Shown piece by piece: positions 1 through 8,807 of a stretch of 64,000 bases of DNA. The notes beneath the pieces are model-generated. The model was not told the origin of the DNA, did not search any database, and saw nothing but the letters and a program-made list of their open reading frames with translations. The number at the start of each line of letters is the position of its first letter. Within the stretch, counting starts at the first letter, position 1. Position numbers and translations under genes: made by a program. Origin of the DNA: Lentimonas sp002292345 (GTDB taxonomy: Bacteria; Verrucomicrobiota; Verrucomicrobiia; Opitutales; Coraliomargaritaceae); NCBI GenBank assembly GCA_964187655.1, contig CAXLMP010000103.1, forward strand, positions 1 to 64,000, given 5' to 3'.

Positions 1-1
1 T

Positions 2-121
2 GACAAAGAGACAGCACGCAAAGTGCTGCATTTGATTGAGATTTTGGATGCTCTAGAGGATGTTAAAGCCGTCCATTCGAATCTCGATCTCGCCGATGGA
101 GTGCTCGATGACGAGGATTAA
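2..121 (+). CDS. YebC/PmpR-family transcriptional regulator, C-terminal end (partial)
   Basis: Only the last 39 codons are in the window; the gene enters from the left edge and ends at a TAA. The fragment reads from DKETARKVLHLIEILDAL to an acidic end (GVLDDED). The pattern of a helix followed by 'LEDVKAVHSNLDL' is typical of the end of YebC/PmpR proteins (roughly 240 residues, DNA-binding or translation-linked regulators). The short length means the family call rests on this tail pattern alone. A small lipoprotein gene follows 72 bases downstream on the same strand. Confidence 0.7.
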   Translation, partial: DKETARKVLHLIEILDALEDVKAVHSNLDLADGVLDDED

Positions 122-193
122 CAATCCTTAGCGCCTTCGTAAAAATCCTCTTGCCAAGTCCATCAGGGCTTTGCAAATTCAATTTCTTAAACA

Positions 194-466
194 ATGAACC
201 CCAAAATAAACATGCGTTGTAAAATCCTTACTCTCCTTGCTCTTGCCGCCGCGGTACTCGTATTCACTGGCTGTGATGGTGGTAAAGCACAAATGGCTCG
301 AGGGGAAACAAATGTTCTCGGCTTCTATCAAAATGCGCAGGAAAGCTACGCGCCTACTAGTGGGAATTCGTTCACAATTAATACCGACGAACTCTACACT
401 CGTAAGAATTTTTCTGGTGATAAGACCACGCTTCTTTGGGGCTTGCTTACTATCGAAGATTATTAG
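194..466 (+). CDS. Small putative lipoprotein, unknown function
   Basis: A 90-residue protein with a type II signal peptide: basic start (MNPKINMRCK), hydrophobic core (LTLLALAAAVLVF), and a lipobox-like FTGC with the acylated cysteine near residue 27. Phenylalanine at -3 is not ideal for a lipobox. The mature part is about 63 residues, polar, with no domain I recognise. An internal ATG at residue 7 would give an equally good signal peptide, so the start is uncertain. A strong terminator follows directly, so the gene seems to be its own unit, or the tail of the yebC unit. It probably sits in the outer or inner membrane facing the periplasm. Confidence 0.6.
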   Translation: MNPKINMRCKILTLLALAAAVLVFTGCDGGKAQMARGETNVLGFYQNAQESYAPTSGNSFTINTDELYTRKNFSGDKTTLLWGLLTIEDY

Positions 467-499
467 GCTGTATCGGTTTAAAGGTTTAAATATTTCTGA

Positions 500-530
500 A
501 AGCCGCTTCCATTTGGGAGCGGCTTTTTTC
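500..530 (+). terminator. Rho-independent terminator after the small lipoprotein
   Basis: An 11-bp stem (AAGCCGCTTCC paired with GGGAGCGGCTT, one G-T pair) closes a 4-base loop and runs into a T tract. It separates the yebC/lipoprotein unit from the oleC-oleD pair that begins about 40 bases later. Confidence 0.85.
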
Positions 531-571
531 TTGGCAATCGCGCTGTCCTGCCGCGGGATGCTTTTTAACTT

Positions 572-2191
572 ATGCCACACAACGTCGCTTACTTTCTGGC
601 TGAACAAGCTGCTCAGCATCCTGATGGCGCTGCGGTGCGTGCGCCTGTTGGGCGTGAGGCTGATGGCGCGATTCGCTATGTCGAACGCAGCTTCTCGCAG
701 CTAGATGCGGAGGCGTCAGCGACGGCGCATTACTTCGTTGCACGGGGTATTAAGCGCGGCACACGTGTGCTGCTGATGGTCAAGCCAGGCTTGGATTTAA
801 TTCGTATTGTGTTTGCGCTGTTTCGTATCGGGGCAGTGCCGATTGTGATTGATCCGGGTATGGGGCTAAAGCGCTTCCTGCGTTGTGTGCGGCATTCGCA
901 ACCGGAGGCCGTGGTTGGCATACCTGCCGCGATCTGGGTGGCGCGACTGTTTCGACCAAGTTTCCGTGGGGTGTCGGTGAAGCTCTCGGTCGGTTCTGGA
1001 TTCGAGAAAAAAATCGCTCAATATAACGCGCAGGGAGATTTCTCAGTCGTCGATTCTGCGGAGAACGAATTGGCCGCAGTCTTGTTTACCTCTGGTTCGA
1101 CCGGACCGGCGAAGGGTGTTTGCTACGCACACGGCATGTTTGTAGCGCAGGTGGAGGCGATTCGTGCGCAATATGGCATTGCGCCTGGCGAAGTGGATTT
1201 ACCGATGTTGCCCGTGTTTGCTCTATTTAATCCTGCGCTGGGGATGTGCACTGTGGTGCCAGAGATGAACCCAAGCCGGCCTGCGACGGTCGATCCGGAA
1301 AAGATCGTACGGGCAATACAGCAGAACTCGGTGACCAATAGTTTTGGTTCGCCAGCGTTGTGGACTAAGATCGCGCGTTACTGTGAGGCGCATGCAGTGA
1401 CGCTGCCGAGTGTGCGACGTATTTTAATGGCAGGTGCGCCTGTGCCGCCAGCGTTGATGCGGCAGATGGAAGCAATCATTCCGAATGGTGAAATCCATAC
1501 GCCGTATGGCGCGACTGAGGCTTTGCCAGTGAGCTCGATTGCATCGACGGAGGTGTTGAGTGAAACTGCGGTGCGCACAGCGTTAGGCGACGGGACATGT
1601 GTTGGTACGCCGCTGCCCGGTGTGAATGTGCGGATCATTGAGCCAGTTGCTGGGCCGATTGCTACGCTTGCTGAAATCGTGGAACTACCAGTCGGTGAGA
1701 TTGGCGAAATTATCGTGAGCGGGTCGTCGGTCACGCGTAGCTACGATAAGCGTCCAGATGCGGATGCAGATTCAAAGATTGCCGATGGCCAGCAGCATTG
1801 GCACCGAATGGGCGACCTAGGATGGATCGGTGAAGCCGGGCGACTGTGGTTCTGTGGGCGCAAGGTGGAGCTTGTGCAGGCAGCTGAGGGGCCACTCTAC
1901 ACGGATTGCTGTGAGGCGATTTTTAATGTACATCCACAAGTGTTTCGCTCGGCGCTGATTGATGTCGGAAGGGGGCGTCCCGGGATCGTAATCGAGCCAG
2001 AGACGGGCGCATTTCCGACGGGTGATTCAGCGCGAAAAGAGTTTATCGAGAGTCTACGTAAGATCGCACAGCAACATGCCATGACCAGTGAGATTGACAC
2101 GTTCTTTTTTGAGAAATCGTTTCCAGTGGATGTGCGGCATAATGCGAAGATTCATCGTTTGTCGCTTGCGAGGAAGTTTGCAGGTGCATAA
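572..2191 (+). CDS. oleC: OleC-like AMP-dependent beta-lactone synthetase / fatty-acyl ligase family
   Basis: A 539-residue member of the acyl-adenylating (ANL) superfamily. The ATP-binding P-loop TSGSTGPAKG is at residues 173-182. The TPYGATEALP motif is near 311, and HRMGDLGW followed by GRLWFCGRK (near 410-430) is the form seen in OleC rather than in ordinary acyl-CoA ligases. OleC converts 2-alkyl-3-hydroxy acids to beta-lactones using ATP in the head-to-head hydrocarbon pathway. The next gene, 12 bases away, is an OleD-like reductase that makes the hydroxy-acid substrate, which strongly supports the assignment. OleA and OleB are not adjacent. No signal peptide is present, so the enzyme should be cytoplasmic or in a membrane-associated Ole assembly. 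Confidence 0.82.
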   Translation: MPHNVAYFLAEQAAQHPDGAAVRAPVGREADGAIRYVERSFSQLDAEASATAHYFVARGIKRGTRVLLMVKPGLDLIRIVFALFRIGAVPIVIDPGMGLKRFLRCVRHSQPEAVVGIPAAIWVARLFRPSFRGVSVKLSVGSGFEKKIAQYNAQGDFSVVDSAENELAAVLFTSGSTGPAKGVCYAHGMFVAQVEAIRAQYGIAPGEVDLPMLPVFALFNPALGMCTVVPEMNPSRPATVDPEKIVRAIQQNSVTNSFGSPALWTKIARYCEAHAVTLPSVRRILMAGAPVPPALMRQMEAIIPNGEIHTPYGATEALPVSSIASTEVLSETAVRTALGDGTCVGTPLPGVNVRIIEPVAGPIATLAEIVELPVGEIGEIIVSGSSVTRSYDKRPDADADSKIADGQQHWHRMGDLGWIGEAGRLWFCGRKVELVQAAEGPLYTDCCEAIFNVHPQVFRSALIDVGRGRPGIVIEPETGAFPTGDSARKEFIESLRKIAQQHAMTSEIDTFFFEKSFPVDVRHNAKIHRLSLARKFAGA

Positions 2192-2203
2192 GTCTGCCCA
2201 TAG

Positions 2204-3196
2204 ATGAAAATTTTGGTGACAGGAGGCGGTGGCTTTGTGGGTGGCTATATAATTGAGCGCTTATTGGCGCGTGGCTACACCGTACGCTCTATCGGTCGAT
2301 CGCCACAACCGCAGTTGGAGGCGCAGGGAGTGGATGTCGTGTGTGGCGATCTTACTGATGCATCGGCGCTGTCGGCGGCATGCGAGGGAGTGAGTGCGGT
2401 GTTTCATGTGGCGGCGCGTGCGGGCGTCTGGGGTAGTTGGGAGAGCTATTATCAGCCCAATGTTGTTGGCACGCGTAATGTCGTGGCGGCATGTCGTGAG
2501 CAGGGCGTCGGTCGTTTAATCTACACCAGCACACCAAGTGTGGTGTTTAATGGCCAGCCGATCTGCGGCGGCGATGAGTCGCTGCCGTACGGAAAAAATT
2601 GGCTGTGTCATTATGCGCAAACGAAGGCGATTGCTGAGGAAGAAGCGTTGGCTGCGAATTCGGAGACTTTGAAGATTGTGGCCTTGCGGCCGCATCTAAT
2701 CTTTGGGCCAGGTGATCCACATCTTTTGCCGCGTGTGATTGCGAGTGTGCAAGCGGGCCGTTTGAAAATCGTGGGCGATGGGCGCAGTCGAGTGGATGTG
2801 TCATATGTGGGTAATGTAGCCGACGCACATTTGGATGCTTTCGATGCCTTAGCCGCAGGCAAGGGCGCAGGGCAGGCATATTTTATTTCACAAGGAGAGT
2901 CGGTCGAGCTCTGGCCGTGGGTAAATTCGATTTTGAAGGACTTAGGCCATCCGCCTTTGACTAGCAAAATCCCATTACCTGTGGCGTATACTGTGGGTGC
3001 CCTGTGCGAGGGGTTGTGGAAAGTGCTCGGCCGTCGGCATGAGCCGCCAATCACTCGATTTGTCGCTGTGGAGTTGGCTAAGGATCACTATTTCGACATC
3101 AGTGCAGCGCGGCGAGATTTAGGCTATTTAGCCAAAGTACCAATGGTAGAGGCACTGAATCATACGATATTAGACTTAAAGAAACGTGGTTTCTAA
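2204..3196 (+). CDS. oleD: OleD-like NAD(P)-dependent 2-alkyl-3-oxoalkanoate reductase (extended SDR)
   Basis: A 330-residue extended short-chain dehydrogenase. The nucleotide-binding glycine motif TGGGGFVGG is at residues 6-14, and the catalytic YxxxK is Y137-AQT-K141, preceded by STPSVVFNG. OleD reduces the beta-keto acid made by OleA to the beta-hydroxy acid used by OleC. The paired location 12 bases after oleC is the main reason for this call over a generic sugar epimerase or a 3-beta-hydroxysteroid dehydrogenase-like enzyme, to which the family is related in sequence. The start lacks an obvious Shine-Dalgarno sequence, consistent with translation coupled to oleC. Confidence 0.8.
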   Translation: MKILVTGGGGFVGGYIIERLLARGYTVRSIGRSPQPQLEAQGVDVVCGDLTDASALSAACEGVSAVFHVAARAGVWGSWESYYQPNVVGTRNVVAACREQGVGRLIYTSTPSVVFNGQPICGGDESLPYGKNWLCHYAQTKAIAEEEALAANSETLKIVALRPHLIFGPGDPHLLPRVIASVQAGRLKIVGDGRSRVDVSYVGNVADAHLDAFDALAAGKGAGQAYFISQGESVELWPWVNSILKDLGHPPLTSKIPLPVAYTVGALCEGLWKVLGRRHEPPITRFVAVELAKDHYFDISAARRDLGYLAKVPMVEALNHTILDLKKRGF

Positions 3197-3255
3197 ATGT
3201 TATATTAGTAATAATCCTTATTGACGATCGAGTTGCTGATCCGTGGATTCATCGA

Positions 3256-4608
3256 GTGAGTATTGCGAGCATAGATAGTTTAACAGTGTTGCTTTTGGTC
3301 ATGTGTGCGGTGCTTCTTGGGGGCATTGTATTATTGGCTGGCTTGTTGTTACGCAAACCCAAGCCAGCGCTCATTGCGCCGCTTGAGCCAAAAGAGGAGC
3401 CGGTAATGGCAGAGGCCTCTCGCATTGATCCGGCTTCGAACACTTTGTTTGCCACGCTTTCGCATGAATTACGTACCCCGTTGAATGGGCTGTTGGGAGT
3501 TGCTCAATTAATGCAAGAAGAACTGCCGAGTGAAAATGGTGTGGCGATTGAGGGCTGTGCGCGGCACATGATGGCAGTCATCGGCACGATGGTGAATTTA
3601 TCGAAGATACAAAGCGACTGGAATGACTTGCCGGAATATCGTGAGTGGGTGAGTCTGCATGATTTGATGGAGCAGATTAAGAAGGATTTAATCTTTCGTG
3701 CTGATTTACGTGGGCTCAAGTTTGAGCTGAGCCATCAGGACAAGTCTTTGCGCCTGCGCGGCGATAGCGATCACCTGCGGGCGATCATAGAGAATACTCT
3801 GTTAGGTTCAATTGAGAGTGTATCTTTAGTGAATATTCCGACTGAGAAAAAGGTGTTGCAGGTCTCATGGCGGACAGATGGAGCAGATGTTAAAGTTGAT
3901 ATTGTGAATCCTTGTGAGGAGACTTCTCAAGAGCGCCAACAAGAGATACAAAAAGTTTTCTTGATGACGACGGGGGCGAATCATAAGCGTATCAAAATGG
4001 AGTATTTGTATTGGGCGGTATCGTCTGCATTATTGGAGCGCTATAATGGCATAATGCATGCGACCCCTGATGACGCGGGTGGGGTGCACACGCAGTTGTC
4101 GTTCGAGATGGAGCAGATGCAAGCCTCCGCGAGTAGTGAATTGCCAGTCGGTGGTCTCCGTTTGGATCAGAGTGGTAAGCCGCTCAAGTCGATGTTGGCT
4201 CTGCCAGTACGCCTTTCGCTGATTGTGGCAGAAGATGATCCGATTGCTCGCAGTTTGTTAGCTGCAGCGCTGGGTCACATGAAGCAAGAGGTGGTTTTTG
4301 CGACGAATGGGCAGGAGGTGATCGATCTAGTCCAGGAATCTAAGGGCTGTGACTTGATCTTAATGGATATTGATATGCCGATTATGGATGGCGTTGCCGC
4401 GGCGTTGGCCTTACGAAATGGGGAAGCTGGCGAACTCGGTAAGCATGTGCCGATCGTTGCGGTGACTGCTTTTGGTGTGCTCTCGGACGAGGGGAAGTTT
4501 AAGCGGGCGGGGATGAATTACTTTCTGCCTAAGCCAGTGAATCTGAACAAACTGCGCGAAGTACTGCTGGATGTGATTCGCAAGGAGCGTCACGTGGTAG
4601 ATCCTTGA
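3256..4608 (+). CDS. Membrane hybrid histidine kinase with degenerate ATPase domain, copy 1
   Basis: A 450-residue protein with one N-terminal membrane helix (about residues 9-32), a HisKA domain with SHELRTPLNG (phospho-acceptor H70), a region where the HATPase should be (about 165-285), and a C-terminal receiver domain (about 321-445) with the acidic pair ED near 326, phospho-acceptor D371 in LILMDIDMP and a conserved K in FLPKPVN. The ATPase region has the sequence 'ENTLLGSIES' in the N-box position and lacks DxGxG and GxGLG glycines, so kinase activity is doubtful. The GTG start is assumed. The frame stays open upstream, and homology to copy 2 extends 14 codons further, to an ATC where copy 2 has ATG. 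It lies 59 bases after oleD. Confidence 0.75.
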   Translation: MSIASIDSLTVLLLVMCAVLLGGIVLLAGLLLRKPKPALIAPLEPKEEPVMAEASRIDPASNTLFATLSHELRTPLNGLLGVAQLMQEELPSENGVAIEGCARHMMAVIGTMVNLSKIQSDWNDLPEYREWVSLHDLMEQIKKDLIFRADLRGLKFELSHQDKSLRLRGDSDHLRAIIENTLLGSIESVSLVNIPTEKKVLQVSWRTDGADVKVDIVNPCEETSQERQQEIQKVFLMTTGANHKRIKMEYLYWAVSSALLERYNGIMHATPDDAGGVHTQLSFEMEQMQASASSELPVGGLRLDQSGKPLKSMLALPVRLSLIVAEDDPIARSLLAAALGHMKQEVVFATNGQEVIDLVQESKGCDLILMDIDMPIMDGVAAALALRNGEAGELGKHVPIVAVTAFGVLSDEGKFKRAGMNYFLPKPVNLNKLREVLLDVIRKERHVVDP

Positions 4609-4796
4609 AAATGAGCAGAGTGGGGCATCCTTGTTTAGCCAAGCATGATGGATGTTAGGCCAACTCGACCTAGCCGATCCAAATCTCTGACCACGTGTAA
4701 AACGGAGTAAGTAAGGCTGCGTGTAGTTGGTTGAGGCACATCTACAGGTAAGAGTGGATTTTTAGGAACGTAGTTTTTTAATGCGATTTAACAATA

Positions 4797-6191
4797 ATGC
4801 TTGTTGACGATCGAGGTGCTGATCCGTGGATTTATCGAGTGATTGTTGCGAGCTTAAATAGTTTAACGGTATTGCTTTTGGTTCTATTTGTGGTGCTCCT
4901 TGGGGGCGTTGTATTATTAGTTGGCTTGTTGTTGCGCAAACCCAAGCCTGAGGTTCTTGCCCCGATTCTTAAGGAAGAGGAGCCGGTCCTTGCAGAGGCC
5001 ACTCGAGTCGATCAGGCTTCGACAGCCTTGTTTGCGACGCTTTCGCATGAATTACGCACGCCGTTAAATGGCTTGTTGGGGGTTGCTCAGATTATGCAAG
5101 AGGAGGCCCCGAGTGACGATGGAGTTGCGATCGAGGGTTGCGCGCGGCACATGCTCGCAGTGATCGGGGCTATGGTGAATTTATCGAAGATACAAGCTGA
5201 ATGGGATGATTTGCCGGAGTATCGAGAGTGGGTAAATCTGTACGACTTGATGGAGCAGATTAAGAAGGACTTGGTCTTTCGCGCTGATTTGCGCGGGCTC
5301 AAACTTGAGCTGAGCCATCAAGATAAGTCTTTGCGTTTGCGTGGCGATGGCGATCATCTGCGGGCGATTGTCGAGAACGCTATTCTGGGCTCGATTGAAA
5401 GTGTGTCATTAGTGAGGATTCCGACTGAGAAAAAAGTCTTACAGATCACATGGCGAACGGATGGAGTAGATGTTAAAGTTGATATTGTAAATCCTCGTGA
5501 GGAGCCTTCTCAAGAGCGGCAACAACAGATCCAGGAAGTCTTCCAGATGACGACAGGGGTGAATCATGCGCGACTGCAGATGGAGTATTTGTATTGGGCG
5601 GTATCGTCTGCATTACTGGAGCGCTATAAAGGTGTGATGTATGCGAACCCTTATGAGGCGGGTGGCGTGCACACGCAGTTGTCGTTCGAGATGGAGCAGA
5701 TGCAAGCCTCCGCGAGTGGTGCATTGCCGACTGGTGGGCTTCGTTTAGATCAAGGCGGGAAGTCGAGCAAGTCGATGTTGGCTCTACCAGTGTGCCTTTC
5801 GTTGATCGTGGCTGAGGATGATCCGATTGCCCGCAAGGTGATGGGGACGATTCTGGGGCATATGAAGCAAGAAGTGGTTTTTGCGACAAATGGCCAAGAG
5901 GTGATCGATCTAGTGCAGGAATCTAAGGGTTTTGACTTGATCTTGATGGATATTGATATGCCGATTATGGATGGCGTAGCTGCGTCGCTGGCTCTGCGAA
6001 ATGGGGAAGCTGGCGAACTCGGTAAGCATGTGCCGATCGTTGCGGTGACTGCTTTTGGTGTGCTCTCGGACGAGGGGAAGTTTAAGCGGGCGGGGATGAA
6101 TTACTTCCTGCCCAAGCCAGTAAATTTGAAAAAACTGCGCGAAGTGCTGCAAGAGGTGATCCGCAGGGATCGTCCTGGGGTGAAAACTTGA
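4797..6191 (+). CDS. Membrane hybrid histidine kinase with degenerate ATPase domain, copy 2
   Basis: A 464-residue tandem paralogue of the preceding gene, very similar along its full length and identical at DNA level across part of the receiver domain. Order: short cytoplasmic start, membrane helix (about 22-46), HisKA with SHELRTPLNG (H84), a nucleotide-binding region without recognisable G1/G2 glycine boxes, and a receiver domain with D385 in LILMDIDMP. An ATG start 14 codons upstream of the copy 1 start is used. The two proteins could act as phospho-relay or scaffold partners rather than as autokinases. The duplication includes about 50 bases of downstream sequence as well. No partner transcription factor is adjacent. 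Confidence 0.77.
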   Translation: MLVDDRGADPWIYRVIVASLNSLTVLLLVLFVVLLGGVVLLVGLLLRKPKPEVLAPILKEEEPVLAEATRVDQASTALFATLSHELRTPLNGLLGVAQIMQEEAPSDDGVAIEGCARHMLAVIGAMVNLSKIQAEWDDLPEYREWVNLYDLMEQIKKDLVFRADLRGLKLELSHQDKSLRLRGDGDHLRAIVENAILGSIESVSLVRIPTEKKVLQITWRTDGVDVKVDIVNPREEPSQERQQQIQEVFQMTTGVNHARLQMEYLYWAVSSALLERYKGVMYANPYEAGGVHTQLSFEMEQMQASASGALPTGGLRLDQGGKSSKSMLALPVCLSLIVAEDDPIARKVMGTILGHMKQEVVFATNGQEVIDLVQESKGFDLILMDIDMPIMDGVAASLALRNGEAGELGKHVPIVAVTAFGVLSDEGKFKRAGMNYFLPKPVNLKKLREVLQEVIRRDRPGVKT

Positions 6192-6240
6192 AATGAATAG
6201 CGTGGGCATTCACCCGCGTTAGCCAATGTCATGGATACTC

Positions 6241-6265
6241 GGGCGAGCCGTCCTCGCACCTTTTT
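6241..6265 (+). terminator. Probable terminator after the kinase pair
   Basis: GGGCGAG and CTCGCACC form a stem with one mismatch around a 5-base loop, followed by five T. It overlaps the stop codon of the converging methyltransferase gene. It would end transcription coming from the duplicated kinases. Confidence 0.55.
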
Positions 6266-7067
6266 AAGCGCGTTGCCTTTTTGCTTCGTAGAGGCAGACG
6301 GCTGCGGCTGCGGCGACATTGAGCGAGTCGGCTCTGCCTGCCATCGAGATCCGCACGTGCTCGTTTGTATGGCTAAGCCAAAAGTCGCTCAGGCCATCGC
6401 TTTCGCTGCCAAACAACAGTGCGGTGGGCTTTTTGTAGTCGATGTCCCAGTGCAGGTTCTTGGTCTCGGGAGTGGTGGCGACGGTTTGAATCTGATGTTT
6501 CGTGAGCCATTCTGATAGGTAAGCCTGCTCGGTGCAGATGACCGGTAGTGCAAAAACTAGGCCTTGGGAAGAACGGATGGCGTTGGGGTTGTAGAGGTCA
6601 AGTACGCAGTCCACGAGGATCACGGCATCCGCACCAGCACCATCAGCACTGCGGAGGATCGCGCCAAGGTTACCAGGTTTCTCGATGCCTTCGAGTACCA
6701 GCAGAAGCGGCGTGGTGGGCAGATCGAATTCCTGGATCGAGTGACTTTGCTGTTTGGCGATCGCGACAATGCCGTCCGGTCCTTCGCGATAGGCAGCCTT
6801 ACCGAAGGCGTCTTCGCTCATGCGCACCAGCGGTGGGCCTTCATTGCCTAGGGTATTGGCAATAAAGGTTTCGTGCTGAGCAGAAGGGAAGTATTCTGGA
6901 CAGTAGTAAATGGTTTCGACTTCATAGCCAGAGCCGATGGCGTGACCGAGTTCGCGCAGGCCTTCGACCAGGAAGCGCTCTTGGCGGTCGCGGTGCTTGC
7001 GTTCGCGAAGCTTGACGAGATTTTTGACTTGATCGTTTTGGCGGCTCTGAATGTAGGCGTCTTCCAT
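6264..7067 (-). CDS. SpoU/TrmH-family RNA 2'-O-ribose methyltransferase
   Basis: A 267-residue SPOUT methyltransferase. The N-terminal third carries a substrate-binding domain (RERKHRDRQERFLVEGLREL). The C-terminal SpoU domain holds the three family motifs: EKPGNLGAILRSADGAGAD, LLFGSESDGLS and SLNVAAAAAVCLYE, which form the SAM-binding knot. It should methylate a ribose in rRNA or tRNA; which one cannot be told. The start at MEDAYIQS is chosen because the longer open frame (to 7160) runs into the promoter region of the divergent gene and is not family-like. It is divergent from a uracil methyltransferase, with 97 bases between the starts. Confidence 0.85.
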   Translation of the reverse strand: MEDAYIQSRQNDQVKNLVKLRERKHRDRQERFLVEGLRELGHAIGSGYEVETIYYCPEYFPSAQHETFIANTLGNEGPPLVRMSEDAFGKAAYREGPDGIVAIAKQQSHSIQEFDLPTTPLLLVLEGIEKPGNLGAILRSADGAGADAVILVDCVLDLYNPNAIRSSQGLVFALPVICTEQAYLSEWLTKHQIQTVATTPETKNLHWDIDYKKPTALLFGSESDGLSDFWLSHTNEHVRISMAGRADSLNVAAAAAVCLYEAKRQRA

Positions 7068-7164
7068 ATTATGAAACTTAATAAGGGCAGAAAGTTGTTC
7101 GATGGGAAGCTTGTTATGGATTTTTAAGGTTGCAGGATGCGGTTGCATTGTTGAGGGCATTGGG

Positions 7165-8448
7165 ATGCAACCACCGAAAAATTTTGTGCCAGAGCCTTTT
7201 GAGTATCATCAAGAGGTCGATGTGACCGTTGAGAGTTTGACGAATCTAGGGATGGGCGTCGCTCGCGTTGATGGCTGGGTGGTGATGGTGCCATTTGTGA
7301 TTCCTGGTGAGCGAGTGAAGGCGCGCATCTATCGTAACTTTCAAAATTATTCGGATGCTGATCTGCTTGAAGTGCTTGAAGCGTCGCCAGATCGTGTCGA
7401 GCCACGTTGCCTGCTGTATCAAAAATGTGGTGGTTGCCAGTATCAGCATATGACCTATGCGCGTCAGTTAAAGGAGAAGGCTCAGCATGTTGAAGAGTTG
7501 ATGCAAAAGCTCGGAGCGATCAACCATCCGGTGCAGTTGTCGCACGGTTCGCCGAAGCAATATAATTATCGTTCTAAGATCACGCCGCATTATGAGCGTC
7601 CAGCGAAAGATGGTACCCAGCCGATTGGATTTTTGCAATACGGTCGCCGTAATCAGATTCTCGATGTCGAGCAATGCCCGATAGCGACCGAGGCAATCAA
7701 CGCCGCATTGCCGGCAGCACGCGAAGAGGCACGCCTCTCTGGTGGTAAGAAGCGTCGACAGCGTGGTGGCACGATACTTATGCGCGATGTGCTCGAAGGT
7801 GTGGTGACTGATCCGCAAGAGATCGTCTCCGAGCGTATCGGGAATCATACATTCCAGTTCAAGGCTGGAGAGTTTTTCCAAAATAATCCCTTTATCCTGC
7901 CTGAACTGGTCGAGCACGTGGCGCGTGAGGCATCGCTGCATGGAGCGCGCTACTTAGTGGATGCGTATTGCGGCGTCGGCTTGTTTACGCTTTCGACATC
8001 GAAATCGTTTGAATTGTCCGCCGGCGTTGAAATCAGCGAGCCCGCAGTGCGTTGGGCACAGGCGAATGCGACGATTAGTAACATTAAAAATGTGCGCTTC
8101 GTGATCGGTAAGGCTGAGGCGATCTTTAATGGTCTGAAGTTCCCTGCTGAACAGACTGCAGTGGTGATCGATCCGCCGCGTAAGGGTTGCGATGCGAGCT
8201 TCCGTCAGCAATTGATGCAGTTTCGCCCGCAGCGGATCGTCTATGTGTCCTGCGATCCTGCGACACAGGCACGTGATTTAAAGGAGTTCGTAGAGGCAGG
8301 CTACGACATCACTCTGATTCAGCCTTTCGATTTATTTCCGCATACGCGCCATATCGAGAATGTCGTGTCGCTGACTCTCTCTTCGCGCCCACCAGTGGTA
8401 GCCGCACCTATATCAGAACAGGAATTGGCTGGCGAAATCGAAAATTAG
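7165..8448 (+). CDS. TrmA/RlmD-family RNA uracil-C5 methyltransferase
   Basis: A 427-residue SAM-dependent enzyme. The N-terminus is a TRAM RNA-binding domain (VTVESLTNLGMGVARVDG). The iron-sulfur cluster cysteines follow in CLLYQKCGGCQYQHM. The Rossmann domain has DAYCGVGLFTL, VVIDPPRKGCD and the catalytic cysteine in YVSCDPATQARDL. It makes 5-methyluridine in rRNA or tRNA. The start at MQPPKNF is preferred; the open frame extends 21 codons upstream but that part is not family-like. The position beside a SpoU methyltransferase and upstream of rpsU fits an RNA-modification and ribosome cluster. Confidence 0.88.
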   Translation: MQPPKNFVPEPFEYHQEVDVTVESLTNLGMGVARVDGWVVMVPFVIPGERVKARIYRNFQNYSDADLLEVLEASPDRVEPRCLLYQKCGGCQYQHMTYARQLKEKAQHVEELMQKLGAINHPVQLSHGSPKQYNYRSKITPHYERPAKDGTQPIGFLQYGRRNQILDVEQCPIATEAINAALPAAREEARLSGGKKRRQRGGTILMRDVLEGVVTDPQEIVSERIGNHTFQFKAGEFFQNNPFILPELVEHVAREASLHGARYLVDAYCGVGLFTLSTSKSFELSAGVEISEPAVRWAQANATISNIKNVRFVIGKAEAIFNGLKFPAEQTAVVIDPPRKGCDASFRQQLMQFRPQRIVYVSCDPATQARDLKEFVEAGYDITLIQPFDLFPHTRHIENVVSLTLSSRPPVVAAPISEQELAGEIEN

Positions 8449-8513
8449 GGTTGACGCACCCAATCTCAGGCGCATGTTTCTGCCTCTTTTCCCAGAAACC
8501 GAATTTATTTTTT

Positions 8514-8714
<201 letters not shown>

Positions 8715-8753
8715 GTTTATTTGTACGGGTGCTACAGGCGCTTGTTCTTGATT

Positions 8754-8790
8754 AAGTCCCGGTCCCGCGCATAGCGTGTCGGGACTTTTT
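8754..8790 (+). terminator. Rho-independent terminator after rpsU
   Basis: AAGTCCCG pairs with CGGGACTT across an 18-base loop, which can itself pair in part (CCGCGC...GCGTG), followed by a run of T. Confidence 0.8.
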
Positions 8791-8807
8791 CCTGCCCTAT
8801 TATTGCC

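Larger units (their letters stand above)
3214..6240 (+). repeat. Tandem gene duplication (two units of about 1.4 kb)
   Basis: The two hybrid-kinase genes are direct tandem copies. The first unit runs from about 3214 to 4650, the second from about 4797 to 6235. Similarity begins before the annotated start of copy 1 (ATAATCCTTATTGACGATCG against ATAATGCTTGTTGACGATCG). It continues past both stops (GCAGAGTGGGGCAT against ATAGCGTGGGCATT). About 150 bases of non-repeated sequence separate them. A 110-base tract, 4414-4523 against 5997-6106, is identical. Confidence 0.85.
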
